Shown: positions 17,153 to 27,043, counted from the stretch's first letter. The stretch is 64,000 nucleotides of DNA from Ruegeria arenilitoris (GCF_013030985.1 NZ_WPYP01000016.1:1-64000), one strand, 5' to 3'. Notes: a model not told the origin generated them from the letters alone. Program-made: numbers and translations.

Positions 17153-19845
17153 GCGCCGAGGCGGGCTCATCTCGTTTTTGCATCAACGGTGTCACACACA
17201 GGTACCGGCAGCATGTCGCGCTGGATAACCTGTCGCTCGATCTGCCAACTGGTCAGCTTATCGGATTGATCGGGCCGGATGGGGTTGGGAAATCTACGCT
17301 GCTGGGATTGATCACCGGCGCAAAGAAGCTTCAGTCCGGAAATATTGATGTTCTCGGGGGCTCGATAGACAGCCGCGCGCACCGTCACCGCGTGTGCCCG
17401 GCGATCGCATATATGCCACAGGGGTTGGGCCGCAACTTGTACGCGGAACTGTCGGTGCGTGAGAATCTCGAGTTCTTTTCGCGTCTTTTCGGACAGGGGC
17501 AACAGGAACGTGAAATCCGGATCCCGGCCTTGCTGTCAGCGACGGGGCTTGCGCCTTTTTCGGACCGGCTTATGGGCAAGCTTTCGGGTGGAATGAAGCA
17601 GAAACTCGGACTGTGTTGTGCGTTGATCCACGACCCGAAACTTCTGGTGCTGGACGAGCCGACGACCGGAATTGATCCCCTGTCGCGGCGCCAATTCTGG
17701 GCGCTGATCCACGCGGTCCGGGAGGAAACGCCCGGTCTCTCCATACTGGTTTCAACGGCATATATGGAGGAAGCTGAACAATTCGATTTTATCGTCGCGA
17801 TGGATGCCGGTCGGGTGATATTTCATGGCTCTCCAGCCGAGCTGAAGGGTGAAGCCAGGGACCTTGAAACGTCATACCGACAGCTTCAGGCGCAAGGAGA
17901 GCCCCGGTTTGTGCCGAACAAGGCACCAATGCACCATCAAGGCGCAGACCCGGTGATCACGGCGCGTGGGTTGACCCGGCGCTTTGGCGATTTCACCGCG
18001 GTAGACGGTGTCAAATTCTCGATCCGCCGAGGCGAAATCTTTGGCTTCCTAGGATCGAATGGCTGCGGCAAGTCAACTACCATGAAAATGCTGACGGGCC
18101 TTCTGCCAGCAAGTGAGGGAGAGGCATTGCTGTTCGGCAGGCCGGTAGATGCGCGCGATCTTAGGATGCGCCGCGAGATCGGGTATATGAGCCAGGCATT
18201 CTCGCTTTACGGCGAGTTAACCGTTCAACAAAACCTCCAACTGCACGCCCGCATTTTTGCGATCAAAAATCGTGTGGAACGCATTGATGAATTGGCCGAA
18301 CGTTTTGGCCTGACCGCACATATGGACACGCTGGCGACGGCGCTGCCGTTGGGTATCAAGCAGCGTCTTTCCCTGGCCGTCGCCGTGATCCACCAGCCCC
18401 GCGTGCTGATCCTGGATGAGCCAACCTCTGGCGTGGACCCCGAGGCCCGCGACTCGTTTTGGGCATTGTTAATCGAACTGTCGCGAGACGATGATGTAAC
18501 GATATTCGTCTCGACCCATTTCATGACCGAAGCGGAGCGCTGTGACCGGGTCTCTTTCATGCACGCAGGCCGGGTATTGGCTGAAGGCACGCCAGATGAG
18601 TTGATTGCAGCAGCGCAGGCGGACAGCCTGGAAGAAGCGTTCATCGCTGTCCTGGAAGCCGCCGAGACCCCGGCACCGGTAGCAGCGCCCGATGTCTCGG
18701 TTGATGCGGTCTATCCGGGCGCCGCCGGGAGTATCGGGCGCATTCTGGCCTATGCACGGCGCGAAACAATCGAGGTTCTGCGCGATCGCGTGCGTTTGGC
18801 TTTTGCGTTCCTTGGCTCAGTGATCCTGATGCTGGTCTTTTGCTATGGGATCACTCTGGACATCGAAGATCTGGATTTTGCGGTACTCGACCTGTCTCAG
18901 GGACCAGAGAGTCGTGACTATATCGCCGAGATATCTGGTTCGCGCTATTTCAACCCTACGGGGCCACTGGCCAGTTCTGAAGATGGCCGCGAGAGGTTGG
19001 CCAAAGGAGACATTTCGCTGGTTGTCGAACTCCCACCCGATTTTGGTCGCAAGCTGCGCGCTGGTGAGCCAACTGAAGTCTTGGCAATTGTGGACGGTGC
19101 AATACCGTTCAAGGGTGAGACAATAGAGGGATATGTGGCTGGGCTTCACAGTTCGTTTCTGGAAGTAATGGCCCGCCAAAGTGGTGAGCACCCGGTCGAA
19201 ATTGCCCGTATCGAACCACGCTTCCGATACAATCAAAGCTTTGAGAGTATCGCTGCGATGGCCCCAGCCATGCCCGCGATCCTGTTGATAATGCTGCCGG
19301 CCGTTTTGATGGCAGTCAGTGTCGCGCGGGAAAAAGAGTTGGGCACGATCACCAATTTCTACGCGACGCCAACTACGCGGCTCGAGTTTCTGGTTGGTAA
19401 ACAGATCCCATACATCGCAATAGCATTCGTCAATTTCCTGCTTTTGGCGGCGATGACCATCTTCATTTTTGGCGTGCCCCTGAAAGGAAATCCGGTGCCG
19501 CTTGCAATTGGTGCTTTCCTGTATGTCTGGGCAACCACATCTTATGGACTGCTTATTGCGACCATGACGTCGAGCCAGGTGGCCGCAACCTTTGCCACAG
19601 CTATTGCGTCGGTGGTGCCCACCATTCAATTCTCCGGGCTGTTACAACCGGTCTCGACTTTGGAAGGCGGTGCTCAGGCGATTGGATCGCTTTGGCCGTC
19701 ATCCTACTTTCTGCATCTGAACGTCGGCGCGTTCACCAAAGGCCTTGGCTGGAATGCACTTGCCCCCGACCTTCTGGCCCTGGCCTGTTTTGGACCGGCG
19801 CTAACCGTGATCGCTGCACTGTTACTCCGAGCGCAGGAGAAGTGA
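17149..19845 (+). CDS. ABC exporter: two ATPase domains fused to an ABC-2 permease
   Basis: An 898-residue fusion of the RbbA/YhiH kind. ATPase 1 has Walker A GPDGVGKSTLLG, signature KLSGGMKQKLGL and Walker B LLVLDEPTTGIDP. ATPase 2 has Walker A GSNGCGKSTTMKML, signature LPLGIKQRLSLAV (the form common in this subfamily) and Walker B VLILDEPTSGVDP. From about residue 520 an ABC-2 permease domain follows, with six hydrophobic segments and a large extracytoplasmic loop. The upstream ATG at 17104 lies inside the adaptor gene and is rejected in favour of 17149. With the adaptor and the next gene it should form a tripartite-style exporter; the substrate is unknown. Confidence 0.92.
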   Translation: MSAEAGSSRFCINGVTHRYRQHVALDNLSLDLPTGQLIGLIGPDGVGKSTLLGLITGAKKLQSGNIDVLGGSIDSRAHRHRVCPAIAYMPQGLGRNLYAELSVRENLEFFSRLFGQGQQEREIRIPALLSATGLAPFSDRLMGKLSGGMKQKLGLCCALIHDPKLLVLDEPTTGIDPLSRRQFWALIHAVREETPGLSILVSTAYMEEAEQFDFIVAMDAGRVIFHGSPAELKGEARDLETSYRQLQAQGEPRFVPNKAPMHHQGADPVITARGLTRRFGDFTAVDGVKFSIRRGEIFGFLGSNGCGKSTTMKMLTGLLPASEGEALLFGRPVDARDLRMRREIGYMSQAFSLYGELTVQQNLQLHARIFAIKNRVERIDELAERFGLTAHMDTLATALPLGIKQRLSLAVAVIHQPRVLILDEPTSGVDPEARDSFWALLIELSRDDDVTIFVSTHFMTEAERCDRVSFMHAGRVLAEGTPDELIAAAQADSLEEAFIAVLEAAETPAPVAAPDVSVDAVYPGAAGSIGRILAYARRETIEVLRDRVRLAFAFLGSVILMLVFCYGITLDIEDLDFAVLDLSQGPESRDYIAEISGSRYFNPTGPLASSEDGRERLAKGDISLVVELPPDFGRKLRAGEPTEVLAIVDGAIPFKGETIEGYVAGLHSSFLEVMARQSGEHPVEIARIEPRFRYNQSFESIAAMAPAMPAILLIMLPAVLMAVSVAREKELGTITNFYATPTTRLEFLVGKQIPYIAIAFVNFLLLAAMTIFIFGVPLKGNPVPLAIGAFLYVWATTSYGLLIATMTSSQVAATFATAIASVVPTIQFSGLLQPVSTLEGGAQAIGSLWPSSYFLHLNVGAFTKGLGWNALAPDLLALACFGPALTVIAALLLRAQEK

Positions 19846-20970
19846 ATGCAACGATTGTCCTGCATATTCTGGCTTGGTTTGAAAGAAATGATGAGCCTCC
19901 GGCGTGACTGGGTGATGATGGCGCTGCTTGTCTGGTCATTCACGCTAGCACCCGTCATGGAGGCAACGGGTGTTTCAAACTCGGTCAACAACGCATCCAT
20001 CGCTTTTGCCGACGAGGATGGATCGACCCTTTCACGCTCACTTGCCTCTGCATTTTTTCCGCCCGAATTTCAGCCCGTCGCCGAGATCGCACCGGGCACC
20101 GGGGCCGAAATGATGGATGCCGGGCTGTTCCTGTTTGTGGTGGCGGTACCACCGGGGTTCGAGAAAGATGTTCGTGCCGGACGCTCACCAGAAATTCAGG
20201 TTCTGATTGATGCGACAGCGATGGAGCAGGCCGGGATCGGTGCGAACTACATCATCAATATCCTGAACGCCGAGATCCGGCGTTTTGCCATCGGTGCGAA
20301 CTTGTTGAACCCGCCTCCCATCGACATCATCGTGCGCAGTGCCTTCAATCCGAACCGCGACACTGTCCGTTTCGCCGGTATCGTCGCGCTGATCGGCCAG
20401 ATTATGTGGCTGACCACAATCCTCACGGGTGCCGCCATGATCCGCGAGCGTGAGCATGGAACAATCGAACATCTGCTGGCGATGCCGCTTACCCCGTTTG
20501 ACATTGCAGTCGCCAAGATTTGGGCAAACGCGGCGGTGGTTCTGGTCGCAACTGCCTTGTCGTTGTCCTTTGTTATGCAAGGTTTCCTAGGGATCAGCAT
20601 CGCGGGATCGAAGGTGTTGTTTCTGTTTGGAACCGCGCTTTTTCTCTTCACAGCGACGGCGCTTGGGGTGTTTCTTGCGACGATTGCGCGCTCAATGGCG
20701 CAGTTCGCACTTTTGGTTATGCTGACGGTCCTTCCGATGTTGATGCTGTCAGGGGGAGAGACGCCAATCGAGGGGCAACCCGGCTGGCTTCAGATCGGAA
20801 CATCCATCCTCCCGTCCCGCCACTACATGTCGGCCAGCCAGTCCATCATTTTCAAAGGTGCCGGGATTGAGACGGTCTGGGCAGAGTTTGTGTGGATGGC
20901 GTGTCTCGGGGCGATCCTTCTGGCAACAAGCCTGCTGCTTTTTAGACGCTCGGTGGCGCAAGAGTCTTAG
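19846..20970 (+). CDS. ABC-2 type permease subunit
   Basis: A 374-residue membrane protein of the YhhJ/YbhR kind. It has an N-terminal hydrophobic segment, a large extracytoplasmic domain (residues about 45-170), then five membrane segments starting at FAGIVALIGQIMWLTTILTG. The intracellular coupling motif REREHGTIEHLLAMPLTPFDI is typical of ABC-2 permeases. Its ATG follows the upstream stop with no gap (TGA-ATG), preceded by GCAGGAGAAG, so translation is coupled. It completes the three-gene exporter with the adaptor and the double ATPase-permease. Only a GC-poor stretch follows. Confidence 0.92.
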   Translation: MQRLSCIFWLGLKEMMSLRRDWVMMALLVWSFTLAPVMEATGVSNSVNNASIAFADEDGSTLSRSLASAFFPPEFQPVAEIAPGTGAEMMDAGLFLFVVAVPPGFEKDVRAGRSPEIQVLIDATAMEQAGIGANYIINILNAEIRRFAIGANLLNPPPIDIIVRSAFNPNRDTVRFAGIVALIGQIMWLTTILTGAAMIREREHGTIEHLLAMPLTPFDIAVAKIWANAAVVLVATALSLSFVMQGFLGISIAGSKVLFLFGTALFLFTATALGVFLATIARSMAQFALLVMLTVLPMLMLSGGETPIEGQPGWLQIGTSILPSRHYMSASQSIIFKGAGIETVWAEFVWMACLGAILLATSLLLFRRSVAQES

Positions 20971-21019
20971 AATAAGCCGTTGAACCTGAGCCAAGCTAGG
21001 CGTCTGACAGAACACCCGT

Positions 21020-21033
21020 TTGCGCAAGATCAA
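21020..21033. promoter_or_regulatory. FNR/CRP-family-like box upstream of hsp20
   Basis: TTGCGCAAGATCAA has an exact ATCAA half and a TTGCG half, the same TTGCG half as the box at 16083 read on the other strand. Its centre is about 76 bases before the hsp20 ATG. Confidence 0.35.
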
Positions 21034-21102
21034 GGCCCGAAGGCCCGTAATTCGGCATAATTCTACTTCGCCCTTGTCGCACTAAAGAAGGAGGTTCAGA
21101 AA

Positions 21103-21606
21103 ATGCTTGAAGACAAAAAGTCCCCGCAACTGTTCGCCGGAACACATCCGCTCTCCGATAGTTTTCGACGCGAAATGGAAACCGTGATGTCGCGGTTTTT
21201 CGGAGGTGCGGCACCATTCTTGCCACTGGGAACAGCCGCTCAGCGCACCGGTTTTCCATCTCTTGATATGACGGGTGCGATTTCGCCAGCAATTGACATT
21301 CACGAGACAGATACCGCGATAGCTTTGACAGCTGAATTGCCCGGCCTAAAAGAAGACGACGTCGAAGTCGAAATCAAGGACCGTCGGTTGACACTGCGTG
21401 GCCAGAAGAAGATCACGCATGACGATGCGGGCGACCTGCGCGTCAGCGAGAGAAGCTATGGAAGCTTCGCCCGGACAATGACGCTCCCGGATACTGTTGA
21501 CTGCGAGAAGATAACTGCCGAATTCGACAAAGGTGTCCTGCACATCAACATGCCGAAAACCGAACCTCAGGATCCCAGGCGAAAGATTGAGGTCTCATCC
21601 AAATAG
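21103..21606 (+). CDS. Hsp20/alpha-crystallin small heat-shock protein
   Basis: A 167-residue small heat-shock chaperone. A variable N-terminal arm (residues 1-60) is followed by the alpha-crystallin domain from SPAIDIHETDTAIALTAELP through GLKEDDVEVEIKDRRLTLRG to FARTMTLPDTVD and FDKGVLHINMPK. The GVLxIxxPK signature is complete. AAGGAGG stands eight bases before the ATG. It works without ATP as a holdase for unfolding proteins. It is monocistronic by spacing: 132 bases from the exporter and about 230 to the protease gene. It belongs to the group preceded by an FNR-like box, which suggests stress control by oxygen rather than heat alone. Confidence 0.95.
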   Translation: MLEDKKSPQLFAGTHPLSDSFRREMETVMSRFFGGAAPFLPLGTAAQRTGFPSLDMTGAISPAIDIHETDTAIALTAELPGLKEDDVEVEIKDRRLTLRGQKKITHDDAGDLRVSERSYGSFARTMTLPDTVDCEKITAEFDKGVLHINMPKTEPQDPRRKIEVSSK

Positions 21607-21840
21607 GCGCGTTGTCTGTCCTACCGCTTTCATCAGATCGGGGCCACCTGCGCGAAAGGCTGGTCTGTGACGGCCCGTTCTTTGATTACGTCACCTTTGC
21701 GCCTGTTTATCCGGCGGACATGATTGGCCACCGGAGACTCTTCCCGGGAGTATTCTGATTGCATGCGTTGCTCCCAAACGTAGCGGTACTGAGGTTGCAC
21801 ATGGTAATGTGCTCGTAGCTCTATTGAACAGGGATGGACC

Positions 21841-23415
21841 ATGCGGACATCTGATCAAGGCAACACGGGAGATGATACAGTTAGCGTGCGTGCATTCTTG
21901 GAGAGCTTGACTGGCCCATCCCGTGGAGCCGTAGTCTGGCTTGCCGATAACGCTGTTTCCGCCTCGGTCGGTCCGGACCGTACCTTGAGGCTGAGACCGA
22001 AAGAAGACGTGCCAACTCATGACGAAGACATTGCGACCTTTCAGTGGTCAAATGACGGGTACACGTTAAACGCGTTGTTTGATCGGGAAATCTGGGTCAA
22101 TGGTCAAAAGGTCGTTTCGGCTGATCTTAGGCATGGCGACATGATCGAGTTTGGCGAAGAAGGCCCGATGTCGCGCTACAGGGTGTGCAATCACTCATTC
22201 CCCGCGCATCACACGGTCGAAGATATATTAAGTGACGCGTTTGCTTATACGAGGACAAGCCGTCGACCGTTCACCAGAAAAATGTCCGGCGCTCTACGCG
22301 ACAGCGGGCGTAGGCTGGCGTCACAAACCACAATTCTGTTCAGAGTCACTGTTATCGGCGCAATCATACTGATCGCCGTATTTGGGCATTTGCTCTTTAA
22401 GAACGACAGGAAGCTGGCGGACAGCCTGGAACGAGAATCCCGCAAGATTGAAGCGGTAGCCGTCATGCTGGCGCAGACCCGGGAAGATGCGCTGACGCCC
22501 GAGGATTTGGGGGCACTCAAAGACGCTTTCGAGAGCCAGGTGCTGTCCACCGAGCAACGTCTTGGCACGCTGGAGGAGCGCGCAGGCGCATCAACGCGGA
22601 TAATCACAGCCTCTACACGTTCCGTCGCATTCGTTCAGGGTGCCTATGGATTGCGACAGATCGAAAGCGGGAAATTGCTGCGGCATGTGGTTGGCTCCGA
22701 TGGCGAGAATCTGAAAACACCATTTGGACAGCCGTGGCTCGAACCAGATGCAATGGGCAAGCCTGCAGAATTCCAGTTCACCGGAACCGGGTTTCTCTTG
22801 CAGGACCCGCCGCTGTTGGTGACCAACCGTCATGTCGCATTGCCCTGGACCACAGGCGACCGGGCGCAAGCCCTGCAAGCCGCCGGCCTGGAGGCCGAGA
22901 TGCTGAGTTTGTTGGTCTATCTGCCAGATCAGACGGCACCAATAAAAGCTGTCTTGCACGCAGCGAGCGAAACCGCAGATCTGGCGCTTCTGTCTATTGA
23001 TGCCACACGCGTTCAGGGTCTTGGGCTGTTGCTTGCCGATGAACCTCCGCGAGCGGGCGAAGAAGTTTTTCTGCTCGGGTATCCGACAGGCCTCAAGGCG
23101 CTGATCGCGCAGGCTGGTCCGGACTTTCTGAAAACACTTGAAAGCAAAGGCGGCGTTGATTTCTGGACCATTGCGACCCACCTTTCGGAACAAAGTAAGA
23201 TCCGACCCTTGGCCAGCCGGGGGATAGTAGCCCAGACCAGTCCCGGCGCGATAGTGTATGATGCGGAGACCACAACCGGAGGAAGCGGAGGACCTGCATT
23301 GAACCGAAGCGGTAGGGTGGTCGCGATCAACGCCGCGATCTTACCCGAATTTGGCGGCTCGAACATTGGCGTTCCGGTGTCGCACCTCAAGACACTTCTC
23401 GATGAAAGCGATTGA
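21841..23415 (+). CDS. FHA-like, membrane-anchored trypsin-like serine protease
   Basis: A 524-residue protein with three parts. Residues about 15-120 look like a forkhead-associated or similar small beta domain (GPDRTLRLRPKED, WSNDGYTLNALFDREIWVNG, LRHGDMIEFGE). A membrane segment at about 170-187 follows, then a coiled coil. From about residue 300 comes a chymotrypsin-fold protease with catalytic His331 (LVTNRHVALPW), Asp380 (ETADLALLSID) and Ser482 (TTGGSGGPALN). The FHA part would be cytoplasmic and the protease periplasmic, a layout suited to coupling phospho-signals to envelope proteolysis. Start is ATG 21841; only a weak GGGATGG lies upstream. It is convergent with the MFS gene, ten bases away. 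Confidence 0.88.
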   Translation: MRTSDQGNTGDDTVSVRAFLESLTGPSRGAVVWLADNAVSASVGPDRTLRLRPKEDVPTHDEDIATFQWSNDGYTLNALFDREIWVNGQKVVSADLRHGDMIEFGEEGPMSRYRVCNHSFPAHHTVEDILSDAFAYTRTSRRPFTRKMSGALRDSGRRLASQTTILFRVTVIGAIILIAVFGHLLFKNDRKLADSLERESRKIEAVAVMLAQTREDALTPEDLGALKDAFESQVLSTEQRLGTLEERAGASTRIITASTRSVAFVQGAYGLRQIESGKLLRHVVGSDGENLKTPFGQPWLEPDAMGKPAEFQFTGTGFLLQDPPLLVTNRHVALPWTTGDRAQALQAAGLEAEMLSLLVYLPDQTAPIKAVLHAASETADLALLSIDATRVQGLGLLLADEPPRAGEEVFLLGYPTGLKALIAQAGPDFLKTLESKGGVDFWTIATHLSEQSKIRPLASRGIVAQTSPGAIVYDAETTTGGSGGPALNRSGRVVAINAAILPEFGGSNIGVPVSHLKTLLDESD

Positions 23416-23424
23416 ATCGCGTAT

Positions 23425-25041
23425 TCACTCGCTTGTCCGATAAGGTGAATTCTGCACAAGAAAAACCACGGCCAGTGGAACGATGACAGAGATCGCGCCC
23501 ACAGCAATCAGCAAATTCCCCAAGTGACTATAGTCAGCGACGGAGGTAACCGTGCCCGATCTGGGGTCGGTCACGGCGCGGGTCACGACAAATACCTGGT
23601 TCAGGTATTTTGTGCCCAGGCTGCTTGCTGACAATGCCATGTTGGTGAATGACGCCATGACCGCAAAAAAGGTAGCCTTCAGATGTGTTGGAGCGTTGCG
23701 TGCGATCCAGGCCAACATCGGAACCATCGCGATCTGGCCCAGCGGTGACTCGACGGCTGTGTCGAGTATGGCGATGAACCTTGCATCCACGACCCCGCCA
23801 GTGCGCGCAGCCGTCCACTCATGCACCCCGTAGTACAAGGCAAGGTTCGGAAGAGCCAGCACACCGGCGGCAATCGTTAGTAACACCACAACCTGCGCAA
23901 TCGAACGACTGGCCATAAACGGCCTGAGGATGATCAGGCCAAGCAGTGCTAGCAGTGAGGTCAGGAGCGCCAGAATTGCGAGAAACTGTTCGTCAAACCC
24001 AAGCTCGTCAATCTCGAACCAGGTCAAACCCGGCCCTGGCAGAGGGACTGCGCGAAAAACGAAAATGATGGTCGCAGTCCCGATCAGAACTTTGGCCTGT
24101 TTCGGCTTCAGCTCTCTAAGCAACCGCGACATGAGGTAGAGAATGACTGTGAGCGACACCGCAAATACAGTCTCTTGCGCAAAGGCGAAATCTGCGGTTC
24201 CCAACACTACGCTGAGTACAACAAACGCAAGTCCCCCTAGCAGTATCGGCCATCTGACTTTGGTGGTTTGGTCCGGTTTGTGTGGGAGATGGCCAAGACG
24301 AATGAGGCGACGCTGTATAAAAGCATGAAGAACTACTCCGCTGACCGATAGCAAGGGGATGACCAGAGCGACGAGATAGACCTGACCGTAGAGAACCAAA
24401 CGATCCTCTTTTTCGAAATCCTCCGCCCCCGAAAAAATCCAGATGTTTACTGCGGCGACCCCTGCAAACCCGGATATGATCGCGATCCTGCCGAGGGTCT
24501 GCATGGTGGTGTGCCGGGTACGAACTTCTTCCTGGGTAAATGCGCGCCCATCTTGATCAACGTGCGGCACCGCCTCGACTGTCATGGCATCTGCCACGAC
24601 GTCCTGAATGGCATAACCTGAAGGTGCCAGGATCAAGGCAACGACGTACCAGTCCTCAAGCAGCATAACGCCCGCCATCTGATTGGGCGCAGTCACAAGC
24701 CCGTACATGATAAGCAACGACGCCGTAATAAGGGACGCGCCAACCAATATCAGCAGCGATTTCCAACGCCAGAACAGATCCACCAGATGCCCAAGCGGCA
24801 TTTTCAGGATCCAGGGCAACCCGGCCCAGAACGCCAGCCCGGCAACAAAAGCAGCGGACAAATCCAGATAGTCCTTGAGGAAAAATGCACCGACGACGGA
24901 TGTCAGCCCCGAAACTCCAGCTGCGAAGTAAACCATCAACGGTGGCAAGTAGGACCATTGCAATTGTGCGACCAGGTCAACGAAAGTCCGGTGCCACCAG
25001 TCGGAGAACCGCCTTCCAAATGCTGGTCGATCAGTATTCAT
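23425..25041 (-). CDS. MFS-type transporter (BT1/folate-biopterin transporter-like)
   Basis: A 538-residue membrane protein with about 12-14 hydrophobic segments. Early segments (PPLMVYFAAGVSGLTSVVGA, FAGLAFWAGLPWILKMPLG) followed by HLVDLFWRWKSLL resemble the BT1/PUCC branch of the major facilitator superfamily. APSGYAIQDVVADAMTVEAV is a conserved intracellular-loop pattern of that group. The substrate is not apparent. It is transcribed leftward, 48 bases downstream of the APC permease gene, and probably cotranscribed with it. Length is somewhat above the usual 400-500. Confidence 0.8.
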   Translation of the reverse strand: MNTDRPAFGRRFSDWWHRTFVDLVAQLQWSYLPPLMVYFAAGVSGLTSVVGAFFLKDYLDLSAAFVAGLAFWAGLPWILKMPLGHLVDLFWRWKSLLILVGASLITASLLIMYGLVTAPNQMAGVMLLEDWYVVALILAPSGYAIQDVVADAMTVEAVPHVDQDGRAFTQEEVRTRHTTMQTLGRIAIISGFAGVAAVNIWIFSGAEDFEKEDRLVLYGQVYLVALVIPLLSVSGVVLHAFIQRRLIRLGHLPHKPDQTTKVRWPILLGGLAFVVLSVVLGTADFAFAQETVFAVSLTVILYLMSRLLRELKPKQAKVLIGTATIIFVFRAVPLPGPGLTWFEIDELGFDEQFLAILALLTSLLALLGLIILRPFMASRSIAQVVVLLTIAAGVLALPNLALYYGVHEWTAARTGGVVDARFIAILDTAVESPLGQIAMVPMLAWIARNAPTHLKATFFAVMASFTNMALSASSLGTKYLNQVFVVTRAVTDPRSGTVTSVADYSHLGNLLIAVGAISVIVPLAVVFLVQNSPYRTSE

Positions 25042-25089
25042 GCGTCAGTCGGACCCCGTTCTGGTGACCCAGTGCTGTCGGTTTTCCTC

Positions 25090-26310
25090 TCAAAGTAATC
25101 CGGTGCCAAAAAGCAGCGCGCTGGTCAGCACCCCCAAAATTGGCACGATAAGCGGTACGCGGAAATGTTCCCGAGCTGAGCTTGGTTTGGCCTTCAACAA
25201 TATCAACGAGATATTGACCAAGACAAACACTCCCAAAACGATCTGGGACGTGCGTTCTGCCAAGATGCCAATCGGCAGGGTTTGCGTCAGCAGAAGGATA
25301 ATCGCCACAACCAACAGGGTCGCAACGACCGGTGTCTGCGTCATCTGTGGGACAGTCGCCAGTACCCTCGGTAAATGATCCCGGTCGGCAAGGCCGTAGA
25401 TCACCCGTGACGCCATGATCATCTGGATCAGGACGCCATTGACTGTTGCAACGACCGCAACTGCAGCGAACCCTTGTTTGATTACTTCGGGTGCACCTGA
25501 AAAAACCAACGCAAGCGGCGCAGCCGAAGTCGACAAGGTATCGATCGGCACAACAAGCAGAACCGTCATCGAGGTTGCCAGATACAGACCTGTCGCCAGA
25601 ACGAGCGTCAGTAGGATAGCTTTTGGGATTGTGTGGAGTGGGTCTTTTACCTCTTCAGCAACATTCGCCATGTCCTCGAACCCGACAAAGGCAAAAAAAG
25701 CCAGCAGAGATGCCGCAAAAACACCGCGCCAGGCATTAAGCTCGAGTCCGGGAACCATCTCACTGATTTCATAACCTTGCGGGTCCTGCACGGACATGCC
25801 CCAGCCGATCACAAACAGAAGCCCGGAAATCTCGATGATCGTGATCACCGCTGCAATAAACACCGATTGCGCGATACCCCACAACGCGATCAGCCCCATG
25901 ACTGCTACAACACCGATAGTGAGTACCGAGGTTCCAATGCCAGTTAAGGTGTGAAGGTATGAAGCCGCCCCGATGGCAACGGCCGAGGCTGATATTATCC
26001 CAGATGCAGCGACCGCGAGCCCAACCAGAACCGCCATCCAGTTTCTTTGAAACCCCGCTTCGACATATGCCGCTTCTCCTGCACTTACGGGATAACGTGT
26101 TGCGAGTTCAGCGTACGACAAAGCCGTCAGCGAAACGACGAGCGCTGCAATAAGAAACGAAACAGCAGCGTAAGGACCGGCGGCCTCAGCGGTGGCACCA
26201 ACAAGCACATAGATTCCAGCCCCGACGGTGACGCCGAGCCCATAAAGCGTAAGCATCGGGGTGTTGAGCGCGCGCCGAAGTTTAGGTGCTGGTGGATCGG
26301 CCGTGTGCAT
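25090..26310 (-). CDS. APC-family amino acid permease
   Basis: A 406-residue permease with about 11-12 membrane segments and the APC superfamily opening LTLYGLGVTVGAGIYVLVGAT, where the unwound TM1 GxGIY motif binds the amino acid backbone. The motifs AALVVSLTALSYAELATRYP and FFAFVGFEDMANVAEEVKDP are also typical. It is likely a proton-coupled amino acid or amine importer. GGAGGG stands before the ATG on the minus strand. The last gene of the unit is the MFS transporter. It is divergent from the cytochrome c gene, sharing a 325-base promoter region with an FNR-like box. Confidence 0.9.
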   Translation of the reverse strand: MHTADPPAPKLRRALNTPMLTLYGLGVTVGAGIYVLVGATAEAAGPYAAVSFLIAALVVSLTALSYAELATRYPVSAGEAAYVEAGFQRNWMAVLVGLAVAASGIISASAVAIGAASYLHTLTGIGTSVLTIGVVAVMGLIALWGIAQSVFIAAVITIIEISGLLFVIGWGMSVQDPQGYEISEMVPGLELNAWRGVFAASLLAFFAFVGFEDMANVAEEVKDPLHTIPKAILLTLVLATGLYLATSMTVLLVVPIDTLSTSAAPLALVFSGAPEVIKQGFAAVAVVATVNGVLIQMIMASRVIYGLADRDHLPRVLATVPQMTQTPVVATLLVVAIILLLTQTLPIGILAERTSQIVLGVFVLVNISLILLKAKPSSAREHFRVPLIVPILGVLTSALLFGTGLL

Positions 26311-26635
26311 TGGCTTCCCTCCTCGATGGACAAACGCCTGTGTACCGAAACTACAGCGCGATTAAGAACACTGGTCACGAACGAGGGCCTCGCACTGCTG
26401 ATTTCGAGTCCTTGCTCAAGCATTCATACTTCACTTTGTAGTATGCCGCTTTGCGTTGATCTACATCATTGGGTGCGATGGACCGATCAGCGAGGCAGGA
26501 TCGACTGCGGCGCCCCCTTTCTGATGCCGCTTTTCCCAACTGGCACTCAATGACGGAATATGAGCGAGATCAATGAAGCGTTCATTCGATGCCGCGTATT
26601 CTCAACTAGAAATGCTGACTTTGGAGGAGGAACAG
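26311..26635. other. Divergent promoter region of the APC permease and cytochrome c genes
   Basis: About 325 bases with no supported gene between two outward-facing starts. It contains the FNR-like box at 26456-26469 and an AT-rich patch at 26420-26445. Confidence 0.5.
26456..26469. promoter_or_regulatory. FNR/CRP-family-like box
   Basis: TTGATCTACATCAT matches TTGAT-N4-ATCAA at 9 of 10 positions. It lies between the divergent APC permease and cytochrome c genes, about 150-175 bases from either start. Confidence 0.5.
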
Positions 26636-27043
26636 ATGCCAGTTTGCCGCGCACTTCTTTTGTCGATGTTTGCTGCAAGTGCCGCACTGGCGCAGGATAT
26701 TGACCCTCAAAACGGGCATGATCTCTACAGAACCTATTGTTGGCAATGCCATGGTTTCGAGGCCACCGGAGATGGCCCAATGGCGGAGATGCTGGCGATA
26801 AGGACGCCCGATCTGACAAGGCTCGAAGTGCAAAATGGCGGCGTTTTTCCGACTGAGGCGGTGGCGCGTCAAATTGATGGTCGCGCGCCACTGCTGGCAC
26901 ATGGCGGGGAAATGCCCATTTTTGGTCCAGCATTGGATTCGGATAAAAAAGTAGCGATTTCCATGCCTGACGGCCAACCGATGATAGTCGGCGTGCCACT
27001 GGCGAATGTGATTGCGTATCTTGAGGCTATACAGACCGAATAG
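26636..27043 (+). CDS. Periplasmic monohaem cytochrome c
   Basis: A 135-residue secreted cytochrome. Signal peptide residues 1-20 (CRALLLSMFAASAALA, cleavage near AQD), then the haem c site YCWQCHGFEATGDGP, the pattern of small class I cytochromes c. Met residues in GEMPIFGPAL offer an axial ligand. The open frame begins earlier, but ATG 26636 follows GGAGGAGGAACAG and opens the signal peptide, so it is preferred. It stands alone between a permease and a phasin-like gene. An electron-transfer role in the periplasm is clear; the partner is not. Confidence 0.9.
   Translation: MPVCRALLLSMFAASAALAQDIDPQNGHDLYRTYCWQCHGFEATGDGPMAEMLAIRTPDLTRLEVQNGGVFPTEAVARQIDGRAPLLAHGGEMPIFGPALDSDKKVAISMPDGQPMIVGVPLANVIAYLEAIQTE

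Noticed and set aside
18325..18385. Signature LPLGIKQ in the second ATPase of the ABC exporter as a degenerate, inactive site
   Set aside because: This form is normal for the second ATPase in YbhF/RbbA-type ABC-2 exporters; Walker A and B are intact.
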